From positions 17,505 to 81,504 of the forward strand of contig NZ_FZOD01000046.1 in assembly GCF_900188345.1 (NCBI RefSeq): DNA of 64,000 nt, written 5' to 3'. Origin of the DNA: Streptosporangium subroseum (GTDB lineage: Bacteria > Actinomycetota > Actinomycetes > Streptosporangiales > Streptosporangiaceae). Positions 53,033 to 60,630 of this stretch are shown here, in pieces (within the stretch, counting starts at the first letter, position 1; every line of letters begins with the position of its first letter). The position numbers and the translations under genes were made by a program. Below the pieces are notes generated by a model that made no database searches, was not told the origin of the DNA, and saw only the letters and a list, made by a program, of their open reading frames with translations.

Positions 53033-53332
53033 ATGGGAGAGCGCAGAGCTTGGGCCGACAAGCGAGACGAGATCATGAGCCGCCCGGGCGCCGGGGCTGC
53101 CTATGAGGCGGCCCGGGTCCGTTTCGAGTTGGGTGAAGCTGTACGGCTTCGCCGTGAGGAACTCGGGCTCACCCAAGCGGAGTTGGCCGACCGTTCGGGC
53201 CTCAAGCAACCGGCGGTGGCGCGATTCGAGGCAGGCGGAACGATGCCCACCATTCCCATGCTGGAGCGCCTCGCCGAAGCATTGGAAATGCGGCTCAGCG
53301 TTCAGTTGCAGCCACTTCGAGAAGCAAGCTGA
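53033..53332 (+). CDS. XRE/HigA-type antitoxin
   Basis: The 99-residue protein has a central helix-turn-helix (LRREELGLTQAELADRSGLK, QPAVARFEAGGTMPTI). GGAG lies eight bases before ATG 53033. The toxin-first order is typical of HigBA modules. It binds its own promoter and neutralises the toxin. It has outlived the frameshifted partner in this sequence. Confidence 0.8.
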   Translation: MGERRAWADKRDEIMSRPGAGAAYEAARVRFELGEAVRLRREELGLTQAELADRSGLKQPAVARFEAGGTMPTIPMLERLAEALEMRLSVQLQPLREAS

Positions 53333-53354
53333 CAGTGCGTGCCGAAGCGGCGCC

Positions 53355-53843
53355 TTACCTGGAGACCGCGGTGGTGGCGGGGATGATCCGGTAGTCGCGC
53401 TGGAAGACCAGGTTGTGAAGGTCTGCGGCGGTGATGGCGCGCAGGGTGCACAGTTCGGCTGCCGCCTGCTCCTCGTTGAAGACGTTGAGCGGCCATTCGC
53501 CGACCGTGGCTCCCCGGAGGTGGGGGTGGTGGAAGCTGCTTCCGTAGAAGGCCCGGATGACGACCGGGCTGATCTCCGCCGCCCGCTGTTCCCGCCACGA
53601 CAGGGCCCAGACGGCCTCGACTCCGCCGTCGGCCATCCGCTGGATGCCGCCGGAGGTCACCTCCCCGGTTTCGAGGAGCAGGGTGGAGTTGATCTCTTCC
53701 AGCGCCTGCCTGGCGTACGGGTCGAGCAGCGTGACGGCCGCCGCGAAGAGCCGCTCCTTGTCCTGCCGTGAGACGGTGTCGCCGTGGGTGCCGTCACGGA
53801 GATCGGCGAAGTGGCGCAGCAGTGCCGTGGTGTGGGCGTTCAT
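53355..53843 (-). CDS. Hypothetical protein
   Basis: I do not recognise this 162-residue protein. It is mainly helical in its first half (TTALLRHFADLRDG, KERLFAAAVTLLDPYAR) and then mixed, with no signal peptide or membrane segment. GGAGG precedes ATG 53843 at good spacing, which supports it as a real gene. It converges with the toxin-antitoxin pair. Confidence 0.6.
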   Translation of the reverse strand: MNAHTTALLRHFADLRDGTHGDTVSRQDKERLFAAAVTLLDPYARQALEEINSTLLLETGEVTSGGIQRMADGGVEAVWALSWREQRAAEISPVVIRAFYGSSFHHPHLRGATVGEWPLNVFNEEQAAAELCTLRAITAADLHNLVFQRDYRIIPATTAVSR

Positions 53844-53987
53844 GGTGTTTCCTCCCCAACTCATGGATGAACGGTCAAGGTGGGTGATGCCCGGAATATG
53901 GTGTTGACCCCTTCCGTGCGCACCATGACGTGAGATGCTCCATCGCCGATCGCGTGAGGCGATTCCGGCGATGAGAGGGGCGAGCGG

Positions 53988-54947
53988 GTGGACACGGCGG
54001 AGTTGTACCTGCGGTTCGCGGTGCGGGAGGTCCGGGAACACTCCCCGGCGTATGAGAACCTGGCGCGGGGCATCGCCGCCGACGCACGGCTACTGGCCTT
54101 GATCGACGATCTGCCGCCGATCAAGCGGCAGCCGAACCTGCTGCTGGCCTCGGTGCGGTTCCTCGGCGGGCCGGTCGCTGATTTCGCCCCGTTCCAATCA
54201 TGGGTCGTACGCCACTGGGCGGAGGTGCGGGACACGATCCTCACGCGCAGGACGCAGACCAACGAGGTCGGGCGGTGCGCGAGCCTGCTGCCGATGCTCG
54301 CGGGCCTGGCGCAACCCCTGGCCCTCATCGAGGTGGGCGCCTCGGCGGGGCTGTGCCTGTACCCGGATCGCTACCGGTACCACTACGACGACCTGCCGGC
54401 CGTCGGGCCCGCGGACAGCCCCGTCGTGCTGGCCTGCCGTACGAACGGGAAGGTCCCGGTGCCCGAGCGGGTGCCAGAGGTGGTGTGGCGAGCCGGCCTC
54501 GACCTCAACCCGCTGGACGTGCGCGACGAGGAGGAGATGCGCTGGCTGGAATGCCTGGTCTGGCCCGGCCAGGACGAGCGGCTCCTGCGGCTCCGCGGCG
54601 CCGTCCGGGTGGTCCGGGAGGATCCGCCGCACCTGGTCAGGGGCGATCTCAACGAGACGCTCCCCGACCTGGTCGCGCTGGCGCCCAAGGAGGCCACGGT
54701 GGTCGTGTTCCACAGCGCGGTCCTGCCGTACCTGGAGCCGGAGGCACGGGACCGGTTCGTGTCGGCCGTACGGAGCCTGCCGGTGCGGTGGATCTCGAAC
54801 GAGGGCTCGCCCCGGCTGCCCTCGATGCTCGCCCGGCTTGAGCACGGCCTCCCCGAGGATCGCCTGGCATTCCTCCCGGCGCTGGACGGGGAACCGGTCG
54901 CCATGGCCGGGCCGCACGGCGAATGGCTGAACTGGCTCGACGCCTGA
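53988..54947 (+). CDS. DUF2332 family protein
   Basis: This 319-residue protein belongs to the DUF2332 family of actinomycetes: LYLRFAVREVREHSPAYENL, TNEVGRCASLLPMLAGLA, LIEVGASAGLCLYPDRYRY, and VVFHSAVLPYLEP. The GASAGL segment resembles a nucleotide- or SAM-binding loop. Function is unknown. GTG 53988 begins at the family start. Confidence 0.85.
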   Translation: MDTAELYLRFAVREVREHSPAYENLARGIAADARLLALIDDLPPIKRQPNLLLASVRFLGGPVADFAPFQSWVVRHWAEVRDTILTRRTQTNEVGRCASLLPMLAGLAQPLALIEVGASAGLCLYPDRYRYHYDDLPAVGPADSPVVLACRTNGKVPVPERVPEVVWRAGLDLNPLDVRDEEEMRWLECLVWPGQDERLLRLRGAVRVVREDPPHLVRGDLNETLPDLVALAPKEATVVVFHSAVLPYLEPEARDRFVSAVRSLPVRWISNEGSPRLPSMLARLEHGLPEDRLAFLPALDGEPVAMAGPHGEWLNWLDA

Positions 54948-54971
54948 CCCGCCCCGACACCGGACCCCGCT

Positions 54972-55327
54972 CAGACGTCCCCGTTCGGCATGGCCGCGGG
55001 CGGCGAGCTTGCCCGGCTGCTGGGTGCGAGCATGACGCGGCTGCCGTCGGTTCTGGTGCCGCCGCCATCGCGGCGATGGTGTACGGCCTGCTGCCCCGCC
55101 TCACCGCGATCATCGCCTACGCCGCGCTCGGCCTGTGTCTCTGCCTCGAGTTCGCGGTGGAACTACTGCACGCTGGCCCGTCGATCCTGGAGATCTCGCC
55201 GTTCGCGCAGACGCCCGGGCTTCCGGTCGCCGAATTCACCGTGACGCCGCTGGTCCTGCTGGTCGCGATCGCCGCCGGTCTCACCGCCGCCGGGCCGACC
55301 GGGCTCCGCCGCCGCGACCTCGGATGA
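54972..55327 (+). pseudogene. Remnant of an ABC-2 type exporter permease
   Basis: Only the last membrane segments survive. One frame reads AAGGELARLLGASMTRLPSV from about 54990. A shifted frame continues with MVYGLLPRLTAIIAYAALGL, ILEISPFAQTPGLP and AAGLTAAGPTGLRRRDLG to a stop at 55325-55327. ABC-2 permeases of antibiotic exporters end this way. The 5' part and the ATPase are gone. Confidence 0.65.
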
Positions 55328-56089
55328 AACGCGGAGACGTCGCCCGGCGGCGGTCCGGCGCATCGTGGCGCACGCGCTCCCGCCCAGCGCGGCGACCACG
55401 AGCAGACCGAGGCGCAGCAGGTCGGACCTGGTGAAGCCGAGCTCTCCGGCGGTGTTGACCAGGAAACCCGTACTGAAGAGCCATGCCATGACGGCCGTCG
55501 CCAGCGAGACCGTGACCCGGATCCCGCAGGCGGCATAGCCGAACACGGCGAGCGCCATGATCAGTACGCGGGCGTTGGTCTCCGCCGGGGCGAAGGACAG
55601 CGAGGCGACCACGGTCGCGGCGATGACAACGAGGAAACCGCCCCCGAGCGAGAACCCGACCGGCTCGGACCGGGCCGTCGCTTGAGAAGGCCAAGCCCTC
55701 GCAACCGCCTCTCCGGGAGGCCGGGACGTCCCAGCCCTCCTCTCGGAAGGCCGAGCTCTCGTAACCGCTTCCCCGGGAGGCCGGGACGTCCCAGCCCTCC
55801 TCTCGGAAGGCCGAGCTCTCGTAACCGCTTCCCCGGATGGCCGGAGCGTTCCAGCCGTCCTCTCGGAAGCCGGGGTTGTCACGCCCGCTTTTTCGGGAGG
55901 CCAGACCATCACATCGGTCCCCGAGGAAGACGAGACCATCGCATCCCCTTCTCCGGGAGACCGGGCCATCACACCCGCTTCTCCGGGAGGCCGGGCTACA
56001 CCCGCTTCTCCGGGAGAGCGGAACACCTCAACCGCTCCCCGGGCAGGCTGGAGCACCTCGATCGCTTCTTTGGAAGACCGGAACATCAC
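55163..56089 (-). CDS. Repeat-extended membrane protein
   Basis: The recognisable part is a four-segment membrane domain (FLVVIAATVVASLSFAPA, RVLIMALAVFGYAACGI, ATAVMAWLFSTGFLVNTAG, LLRLGLLVVAALGGSACA). It is preceded by about 140 residues of Pro/Gly/Arg-rich repeats. After MRRTAAGRRL the frame runs on antisense to the ABC-2 remnant, so the original stop seems lost. The true start may lie near the membrane domain. Function is unknown. Confidence 0.5.
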   Translation of the reverse strand: MMFRSSKEAIEVLQPARGAVEVFRSPGEAGVARPPGEAGVMARSPGEGDAMVSSSSGTDVMVWPPEKAGVTTPASERTAGTLRPSGEAVTRARPSERRAGTSRPPGEAVTRARPSERRAGTSRPPGEAVARAWPSQATARSEPVGFSLGGGFLVVIAATVVASLSFAPAETNARVLIMALAVFGYAACGIRVTVSLATAVMAWLFSTGFLVNTAGELGFTRSDLLRLGLLVVAALGGSACATMRRTAAGRRLRVSSEVAAAEPGRPGGGETGGDRDQQDQRRHGEFGDRKPGRLRERRDLQDRRASVQ

Positions 56090-56090
56090 A
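55681..56090 (-). repeat. 60-bp minisatellite
   Basis: Units start at 55681, 55741, 55801, 55861 and 55921; the 55741 and 55801 units share their first 35 bases exactly. Core elements are TCGGAAGGCCGAGCTCTCG and CCCCGGGAGGCCGGGACG. Shorter half units continue to about 56090. It covers the N-terminal coding part of the membrane protein and ends just short of lysA. Confidence 0.9.
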
Positions 56091-56110
56091 ACCGCTCCCT
56101 ACCCCGTCCC

Positions 56111-57424
56111 CTACAGGCCTACGTCACGGCGCATCAGGTCCTCGTCCACTTCCCGGCGGACGAGCAACCTCGCGCGGTTGTTGTGCACGGCGACGACGGG
56201 GGGCCGGCCCATGAGGTTGTAGGTCGAGGCCATCGAGTGGTGGTAGGCCCCGGTGGCAGCCAGCGCGACGAGGTCGCCCGGGCGAAGGTCGGCGGGGAGC
56301 TGGACGTCCTCCGCGATCATGTCGCCCGTCTCGCAGTGGTGGCCGACGATGGTGAACGAGCGCGGACCCTCGCGGGAGACGCGTCCGGCCAGACGGACGG
56401 CGTAGCGCGCGCCGTACAGGGCGGGGCGGGGGTTGTCGCTCATCCCGCCGTCGACGGCGACGAACGTCCGCGAGCCGCCGTGCTTGACCGCGACGACGCG
56501 GTAGAGCGTGGTCCCGGCGGTGCCGACGATCGCCCGGCCCGGCTCCACGATGAGCCGCGGCACCGGCAGGCCGAGTCCCGCGGCCCGCTCCGTGATCGCG
56601 GTGAGGACCGAATCCGCGAACCGTTCGGGGCTCAGCCCCTCCTTGCCCGGAAGGTAGGCGATGCCGTGCCCGCCACCCAGGTCGAGCTCGGGCAGGACCA
56701 CGTGGTGAGTGTCGCGGATCCTGGCCAGCTCGGAGACCAGCGTTCTGGCCGCCAGCTCGTACGGCTCGACGCTGTCGATCTGCGAGCCCAGATGGCAGTG
56801 CAGGCCGACCAGCTGCAACCGGGGCTGGCGCAGGACCCGTGACACCGCCTCCCCCGCGGCTCCGCTCATGATGGACAGGCCGAACTTCTGGTCCTCGCCC
56901 GCCGTACGGATCTTGGGGTGGGCACCCGCCTCGATGTCGGGCGTCACCCGGACCAGCACCTTCTGACGCCGGTCGATCGGGACGAGCGCGGCGAGCCTGT
57001 TGATCTCGCCGATGTTGTCCACCACGATCCTGCCGACGCCCTCGTCCACTGCCTTCTGCAGCTCGGCCGGGGTTTTGGCGTTGCCGTGCATGATGATCCG
57101 CTGCGCGGGGAACCCGACGGATCTGGCCATCGCCAGCTCGCCTCCCGAGCAGACGTCGAGGCTCATTCCCTCGGCTCGCATCCAGCTGGCCATCGCGCGG
57201 GACAGGAACGCCTTGGCGGCGTAGGCGATCTCGGCATCCGGAAGCGCGGACTTGTAGGCGCGGCAGCGCAGCCGTACGTCCGTTTCGTCGATCACGTAGG
57301 TAGGGGTGCCGAACCGGCGGGCGATCTCGGCGAGGGGCACCCCGCCGATCGCGACATCTCCTGTGGCGGTGGTCCGCATGGTCGCCGACCAGGGGGCGCC
57401 GGTGGTTTCGATGAGTACGGTCAT
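56111..57424 (-). CDS. lysA: Diaminopimelate decarboxylase
   Basis: LysA makes L-lysine from meso-diaminopimelate, using PLP on an alanine-racemase-type barrel. The 437-residue protein shows the PLP-lysine strand EIAYAAKAFLSRA, HCHLGSQIDSVEPYE, LDLGGGHGIAY, EPGRAIVGTAG, GHHCETGDMI (active-site Cys) and ATGAYHHSMASTYN. The ATG overlaps the stop of a tiny upstream frame by ATGA. The partner genes thrC and hom are not adjacent. Confidence 0.95.
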   Translation of the reverse strand: MTVLIETTGAPWSATMRTTATGDVAIGGVPLAEIARRFGTPTYVIDETDVRLRCRAYKSALPDAEIAYAAKAFLSRAMASWMRAEGMSLDVCSGGELAMARSVGFPAQRIIMHGNAKTPAELQKAVDEGVGRIVVDNIGEINRLAALVPIDRRQKVLVRVTPDIEAGAHPKIRTAGEDQKFGLSIMSGAAGEAVSRVLRQPRLQLVGLHCHLGSQIDSVEPYELAARTLVSELARIRDTHHVVLPELDLGGGHGIAYLPGKEGLSPERFADSVLTAITERAAGLGLPVPRLIVEPGRAIVGTAGTTLYRVVAVKHGGSRTFVAVDGGMSDNPRPALYGARYAVRLAGRVSREGPRSFTIVGHHCETGDMIAEDVQLPADLRPGDLVALAATGAYHHSMASTYNLMGRPPVVAVHNNRARLLVRREVDEDLMRRDVGL

Positions 57425-57471
57425 GTCAGCACCTTGATCAGAATGACTACCACGGACACCACGACGATCAT
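57421..57471 (-). CDS. Possible 16-residue hydrophobic leader peptide of lysA
   Basis: The frame reads MIVVVSVVVILIKVLT and stops within the lysA start (ATGA), so translation could be coupled. No clear ribosome binding site is seen. It may be only the end of a longer decayed frame. Confidence 0.3.
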   Translation of the reverse strand: MIVVVSVVVILIKVLT

Positions 57472-57527
57472 GTAGATCGGGCCGAGGTAGTCGGGCCGGA
57501 TGAAAGGCCGGGGAAGAGGGCGGCGGG

Positions 57528-57653
57528 TCACGCCGGCCTCACCGGTATCCGCGTGGAATCCGCCGGAGTCCGGAGGGGACGGAGGGCCAGGACTCCGCGT
57601 CCCGGGCGGATGGGGAGCGGCAACGGGGATCCGTCTCTGCGCGAGACGCCCAT
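57528..57653 (-). pseudogene. Truncated mirror copy of the 58050 gene
   Basis: The 41-codon frame (RRDGSPLPLPIRPGRGVLAL, RPLRTPADSTR) matches the N-terminus of the rightward gene at 58050 (RISDPPLLVPVRSGSGALGL, RLFRTPAGERT). It shares the same AGGAGGAAC ribosome binding site. It ends after the first third of the family domain. Confidence 0.7.
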
Positions 57654-57655
57654 AC

Positions 57656-58047
57656 GTTCCTCCTGCTTTCGCAGCCGGACGGGATGGCCGGCACAAAGGA
57701 CGCTAAGCCGACAAAGACCAGAGAGAGCGGGTCCGGACGGGATCCTGACGCGCCCTCACTCAACCCTGACGACCCCTTGACGGGCGATTACCTTGCGTAA
57801 AGGCGAAAATTCAGACTGTCACGCCGGTGCCTTGGCGAGCTTGACGTCGCCGTGAGGGGCCGACTGAGGGGGACCCTTCGATTGCGTGGAGAATCTCGGC
57901 GATCACTTTCCGTAGTCGGGCGTCAAGAGGCTGTCAGGGTTGGGGGAGGGTGCGTCAGGAACCCATTCGGAACCACTCTTTCCGGTCGTCAACCGCCTTA
58001 ACGTTCCTTTCGCCGGTCAATGGGCCGGCTGCGAAAGCAGGAGGAAC
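57656..58047. repeat. Long inverted duplication of two gene leaders
   Basis: A 23-base arm (57656-57678, GTTCCTCCTGCTTTCGCAG at its start) is perfectly inverted at 58025-58047. Likeness at roughly 70% continues inwards for about another 100 bases on each side (for example CTCAACCCTGAC at 57758 against GTCAGGGTTGGG at 57929). No gene is seen in 57764-57939. Confidence 0.75.
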
Positions 58048-58049
58048 AC

Positions 58050-58331
58050 GTGGAAAGCTCGCGCATTAGCGATCCCCCATTACTGGTGCCCGTCCGTTCG
58101 GGGAGTGGAGCCCTGGGGCTTCGCCTCTTCCGGACTCCAGCGGGCGAGCGGACTGCGGTCGCGTTCACCTCACGAGACCAGCTGACCAAGGTATTGGGCG
58201 ACGGCCAGGAATGGACGTGGCTCTGTGAGCGCGCGCTTCGGGGAATGATCGAAGATCTCGATGTCATCGGCATCGTGATCGATCCCGCGGGCGCCGTGGA
58301 GAGCGGAAACCGTCACCTGAGTGCGGCCTGA
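58050..58331 (+). CDS. Small SAV_915-like protein
   Basis: This 93-residue protein resembles the small SAV_915-type family of actinomycetes (PLLVPVRSGSGALGLRLFRT, AGERTAVAFTSRDQLTKVLG). AGGAGG lies five bases before GTG 58050. Function is unknown; such proteins are often near regulators or development genes. A truncated inverted paralogue lies 400 bases upstream. Confidence 0.6.
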   Translation: MESSRISDPPLLVPVRSGSGALGLRLFRTPAGERTAVAFTSRDQLTKVLGDGQEWTWLCERALRGMIEDLDVIGIVIDPAGAVESGNRHLSAA

Positions 58332-58333
58332 CG

Positions 58334-58665
58334 CGCTGCGACGTGGGTCCCCGACCCCGTATTACGCGGCTGCGACGTGGGTCCCCGACCCCGTACGACG
58401 TGCTGCGATGTGGATCTCCGACCCCGTACGACCCGCTGTGGCGTGAGTCTCCGACTCTGTGCAACGCGCTGATATGTGGGTCCACAGCCCCGTGCGGAGA
58501 GAGGTTTCCGACTCCCGCGTGGGGATGGACGAAGGTCTTCGGGCCCCGTGGAGAGATTGTTTCCGAACCCCCGGTGTGGGGATGACGCGGGTATCCGAGC
58601 CCCCGTATGGGGATTGTCTCCGAGTCCCCGTGCGGGAAAGACCGTGACTTTCCGAACCCCGTGTA
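58334..58665 (+). repeat. 33-bp degenerate tandem repeat upstream of the kdp operon
   Basis: About ten units with core GCTGYGACGTGGGTCCCCGA and CCCCGTACG begin at 58335, 58369, 58402 and 58435 and become more degenerate rightwards. The array fills the space before the kdp promoter region (58670-58799). No gene is supported. Confidence 0.85.
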
Positions 58666-58799
58666 GTGACGGCGTCAAAGCTTGACGGTCCCGCGTATGG
58701 AACCCGTCAAGAAGCGCCTTGCAGGGAAAAAATCACGATTTGCTGGTTTCCGCGCCACCCATCCGGTGTGGCGACTATTTCCGGATTTTGAGGAGTGAG

Positions 58800-58883
58800 A
58801 TGGCCGACCTCATCTTCGTCGTCCTGACGATCGCGATCTTCGTGATCTTCGGGTTCGTCGTGAAGGCGGTGGAGCGCCTGTGA
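58800..58883 (+). CDS. Small membrane peptide upstream of kdpF
   Basis: This 27-residue single-span peptide (ADLIFVVLTIAIFVIFG, then VVKAVERL) starts at ATG 58800 behind GAGGAG. Its stop overlaps the kdpF start by GTGA. It is similar in design to KdpF, which stabilises the Kdp complex, and could be a second small subunit. Similar short frames occur before kdpF in other actinomycetes as far as I recall. Confidence 0.7.
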   Translation: MADLIFVVLTIAIFVIFGFVVKAVERL

Positions 58884-58969
58884 GCGCCGTCAACGCCGCC
58901 GGCCTGGTGGTGGTCATCGGCTTGGTGATCTTCGTGATCGCGGCCCTGCTCTTCCCGGAGCGCTTCTGA
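58880..58969 (+). CDS. kdpF: KdpF small subunit
   Basis: The 29-residue hydrophobic peptide (NAAGLVVVIGLVIFVIAALL, then FPERF) is typical of KdpF. It is a single membrane helix that stabilises KdpFABC. GTG 58880 overlaps the upstream peptide, and its TGA overlaps the kdpA ATG. Confidence 0.85.
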   Translation: MSAVNAAGLVVVIGLVIFVIAALLFPERF

Positions 58970-60630
58970 TGAGTTCTACCTTCGCGGGGGTCCTGTTCAT
59001 CGGATCCCTCATCATCGTGCTGGGCCTGACCCATCGCCCCCTGGGCGACTACATGTACCGGGTCTACACCAGCGCCAAGCACAACGTCGTCGAGCGCTTC
59101 ATCTATCGCCTGCTCGGCGTCCAGCCCGACTCCGAGCAGCGGTGGAGCGTCTACGCCCGCAGCGTGCTGGCGTTCTCGCTGATCTCCGTTCTCTTCCTGT
59201 ACGGCCTGCAGCGCCTGCAGGACAAGCTCTTCCTGTCCCTGGGCATGGCGCCGGTCACCGACCACACCGCGTGGAACACCGCGATCAGCTTCGTGACCAA
59301 CACCAACTGGCAGTCATACTCCGGTGAGTCCACGATGGGCCACCTGGTGCAGATGTCCGGCCTGGCGGTGCAGAACTTCGTGTCGGCCGCGGTCGGCATG
59401 GCCATCGCCATCGCGCTGGTCCGCGGGTTCGCCCGGAGCAAGACCGAGGGGCTCGGAAACTTCTGGGTCGACCTGGTCCGGGGTTCGATCCGCATCCTGC
59501 TCCCGATCGCCTTCGTCGGCGCCATCGTGCTGGTCGCCGGCGGCCTGATCCAGAACTTCGCCGGGGCGCACGAGCTGACGACCCTCACGGGCAGCCCGCA
59601 GGCGATCACCGGTGGCCCGGTGGCCAGCCAGGAGGTCATCAAGGAGCTCGGCAACAACGGCGGCGGCTTCTACAACACCAACTCCGCGCACCCGTTCGAG
59701 AACGCCACAACGTGGACCAACTGGTTCCAGATCTTCCTGATCTTCCTCATCCCGTTCGCCCTGCCACGCACCTTCGGCAGGATGGTCGGCCAGGTCAAGC
59801 AGGGCTACGCGATCCTCGCCGTCATGGTCACCCTGGCCGTCGTGAGCGTCGTGCTGCTCAACGTCTTCGAGCTCGCCGGCAACGCCACCGTGCCCCAGGC
59901 CGTCGGCGCCGCGATGGAGGGCAAGGACGTGCGGTTCGGAGTGTCGAACTCCGCCACCTTCGCCGCCGCGACCACGCTCACGTCCACCGGCGCGGTCAAC
60001 TCCTTCCACGACTCGTTCACCCCGCTCGGCGGCATGATGACGATGTTCAACATGATGCTGGGCGAGGTCGCGCCGGGCGGCGCGGGCGCGGGCCTGTACG
60101 GCATGCTCGTGCTCGCCGTGATCACCGTCTTCATCGCGGGCCTGATGGTCGGCCGCACGCCGGAATACCTCGGCAAGAAGATCGGCGCCCGTGAGATGAA
60201 GCTCGCGTCGATGTACTTCCTGGTCACGCCGACCCTGGTGCTGCTCGGCACCGCTCTCGCCATGGGTTCGCCGGTGCAACGGGCGAGCATGCTGAACAGC
60301 GGGCCACACGGCCTGTCCGAGGTGCTCTACGCCTTCACCAGTGCGTCCAACAACAACGGTTCGGCGTTCGGCGGTATCACCGTCAACACCACCTGGTGGG
60401 ACGTCGCGACCGGTCTGGCCATGGTGTTCGGCCGGTTCCTGCCCATCATCTTCGTCCTGGCCCTGGCCGGATCGCTGGTCAAACAGGCGCCGGTCCCGGC
60501 GTCGGCGGGCACGCTGCCCACGCACCGGCCACAGTTCGTCGGCATGGTCGTCGGCGTGACGATCATCGTCGTCGCCCTGACCTTCCTCCCCGCCCTCGCG
60601 CTGGGCCCGCTCGCAGAAGGAATCCACTGA
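58969..60630 (+). CDS. kdpA: KdpA potassium channel subunit
   Basis: KdpA is the K+-selective channel-like subunit of the KdpFABC ATPase, taking up K+ at very low external levels. The 553-residue protein has ten or more membrane segments and the conserved filter regions TNWQSYSGE, ELGNNGGGFYNTNSAHPFEN and YAFTSASNNNGSAFGG. It overlaps kdpF and kdpB by one base each. Confidence 0.97.
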   Translation: MSSTFAGVLFIGSLIIVLGLTHRPLGDYMYRVYTSAKHNVVERFIYRLLGVQPDSEQRWSVYARSVLAFSLISVLFLYGLQRLQDKLFLSLGMAPVTDHTAWNTAISFVTNTNWQSYSGESTMGHLVQMSGLAVQNFVSAAVGMAIAIALVRGFARSKTEGLGNFWVDLVRGSIRILLPIAFVGAIVLVAGGLIQNFAGAHELTTLTGSPQAITGGPVASQEVIKELGNNGGGFYNTNSAHPFENATTWTNWFQIFLIFLIPFALPRTFGRMVGQVKQGYAILAVMVTLAVVSVVLLNVFELAGNATVPQAVGAAMEGKDVRFGVSNSATFAAATTLTSTGAVNSFHDSFTPLGGMMTMFNMMLGEVAPGGAGAGLYGMLVLAVITVFIAGLMVGRTPEYLGKKIGAREMKLASMYFLVTPTLVLLGTALAMGSPVQRASMLNSGPHGLSEVLYAFTSASNNNGSAFGGITVNTTWWDVATGLAMVFGRFLPIIFVLALAGSLVKQAPVPASAGTLPTHRPQFVGMVVGVTIIVVALTFLPALALGPLAEGIH

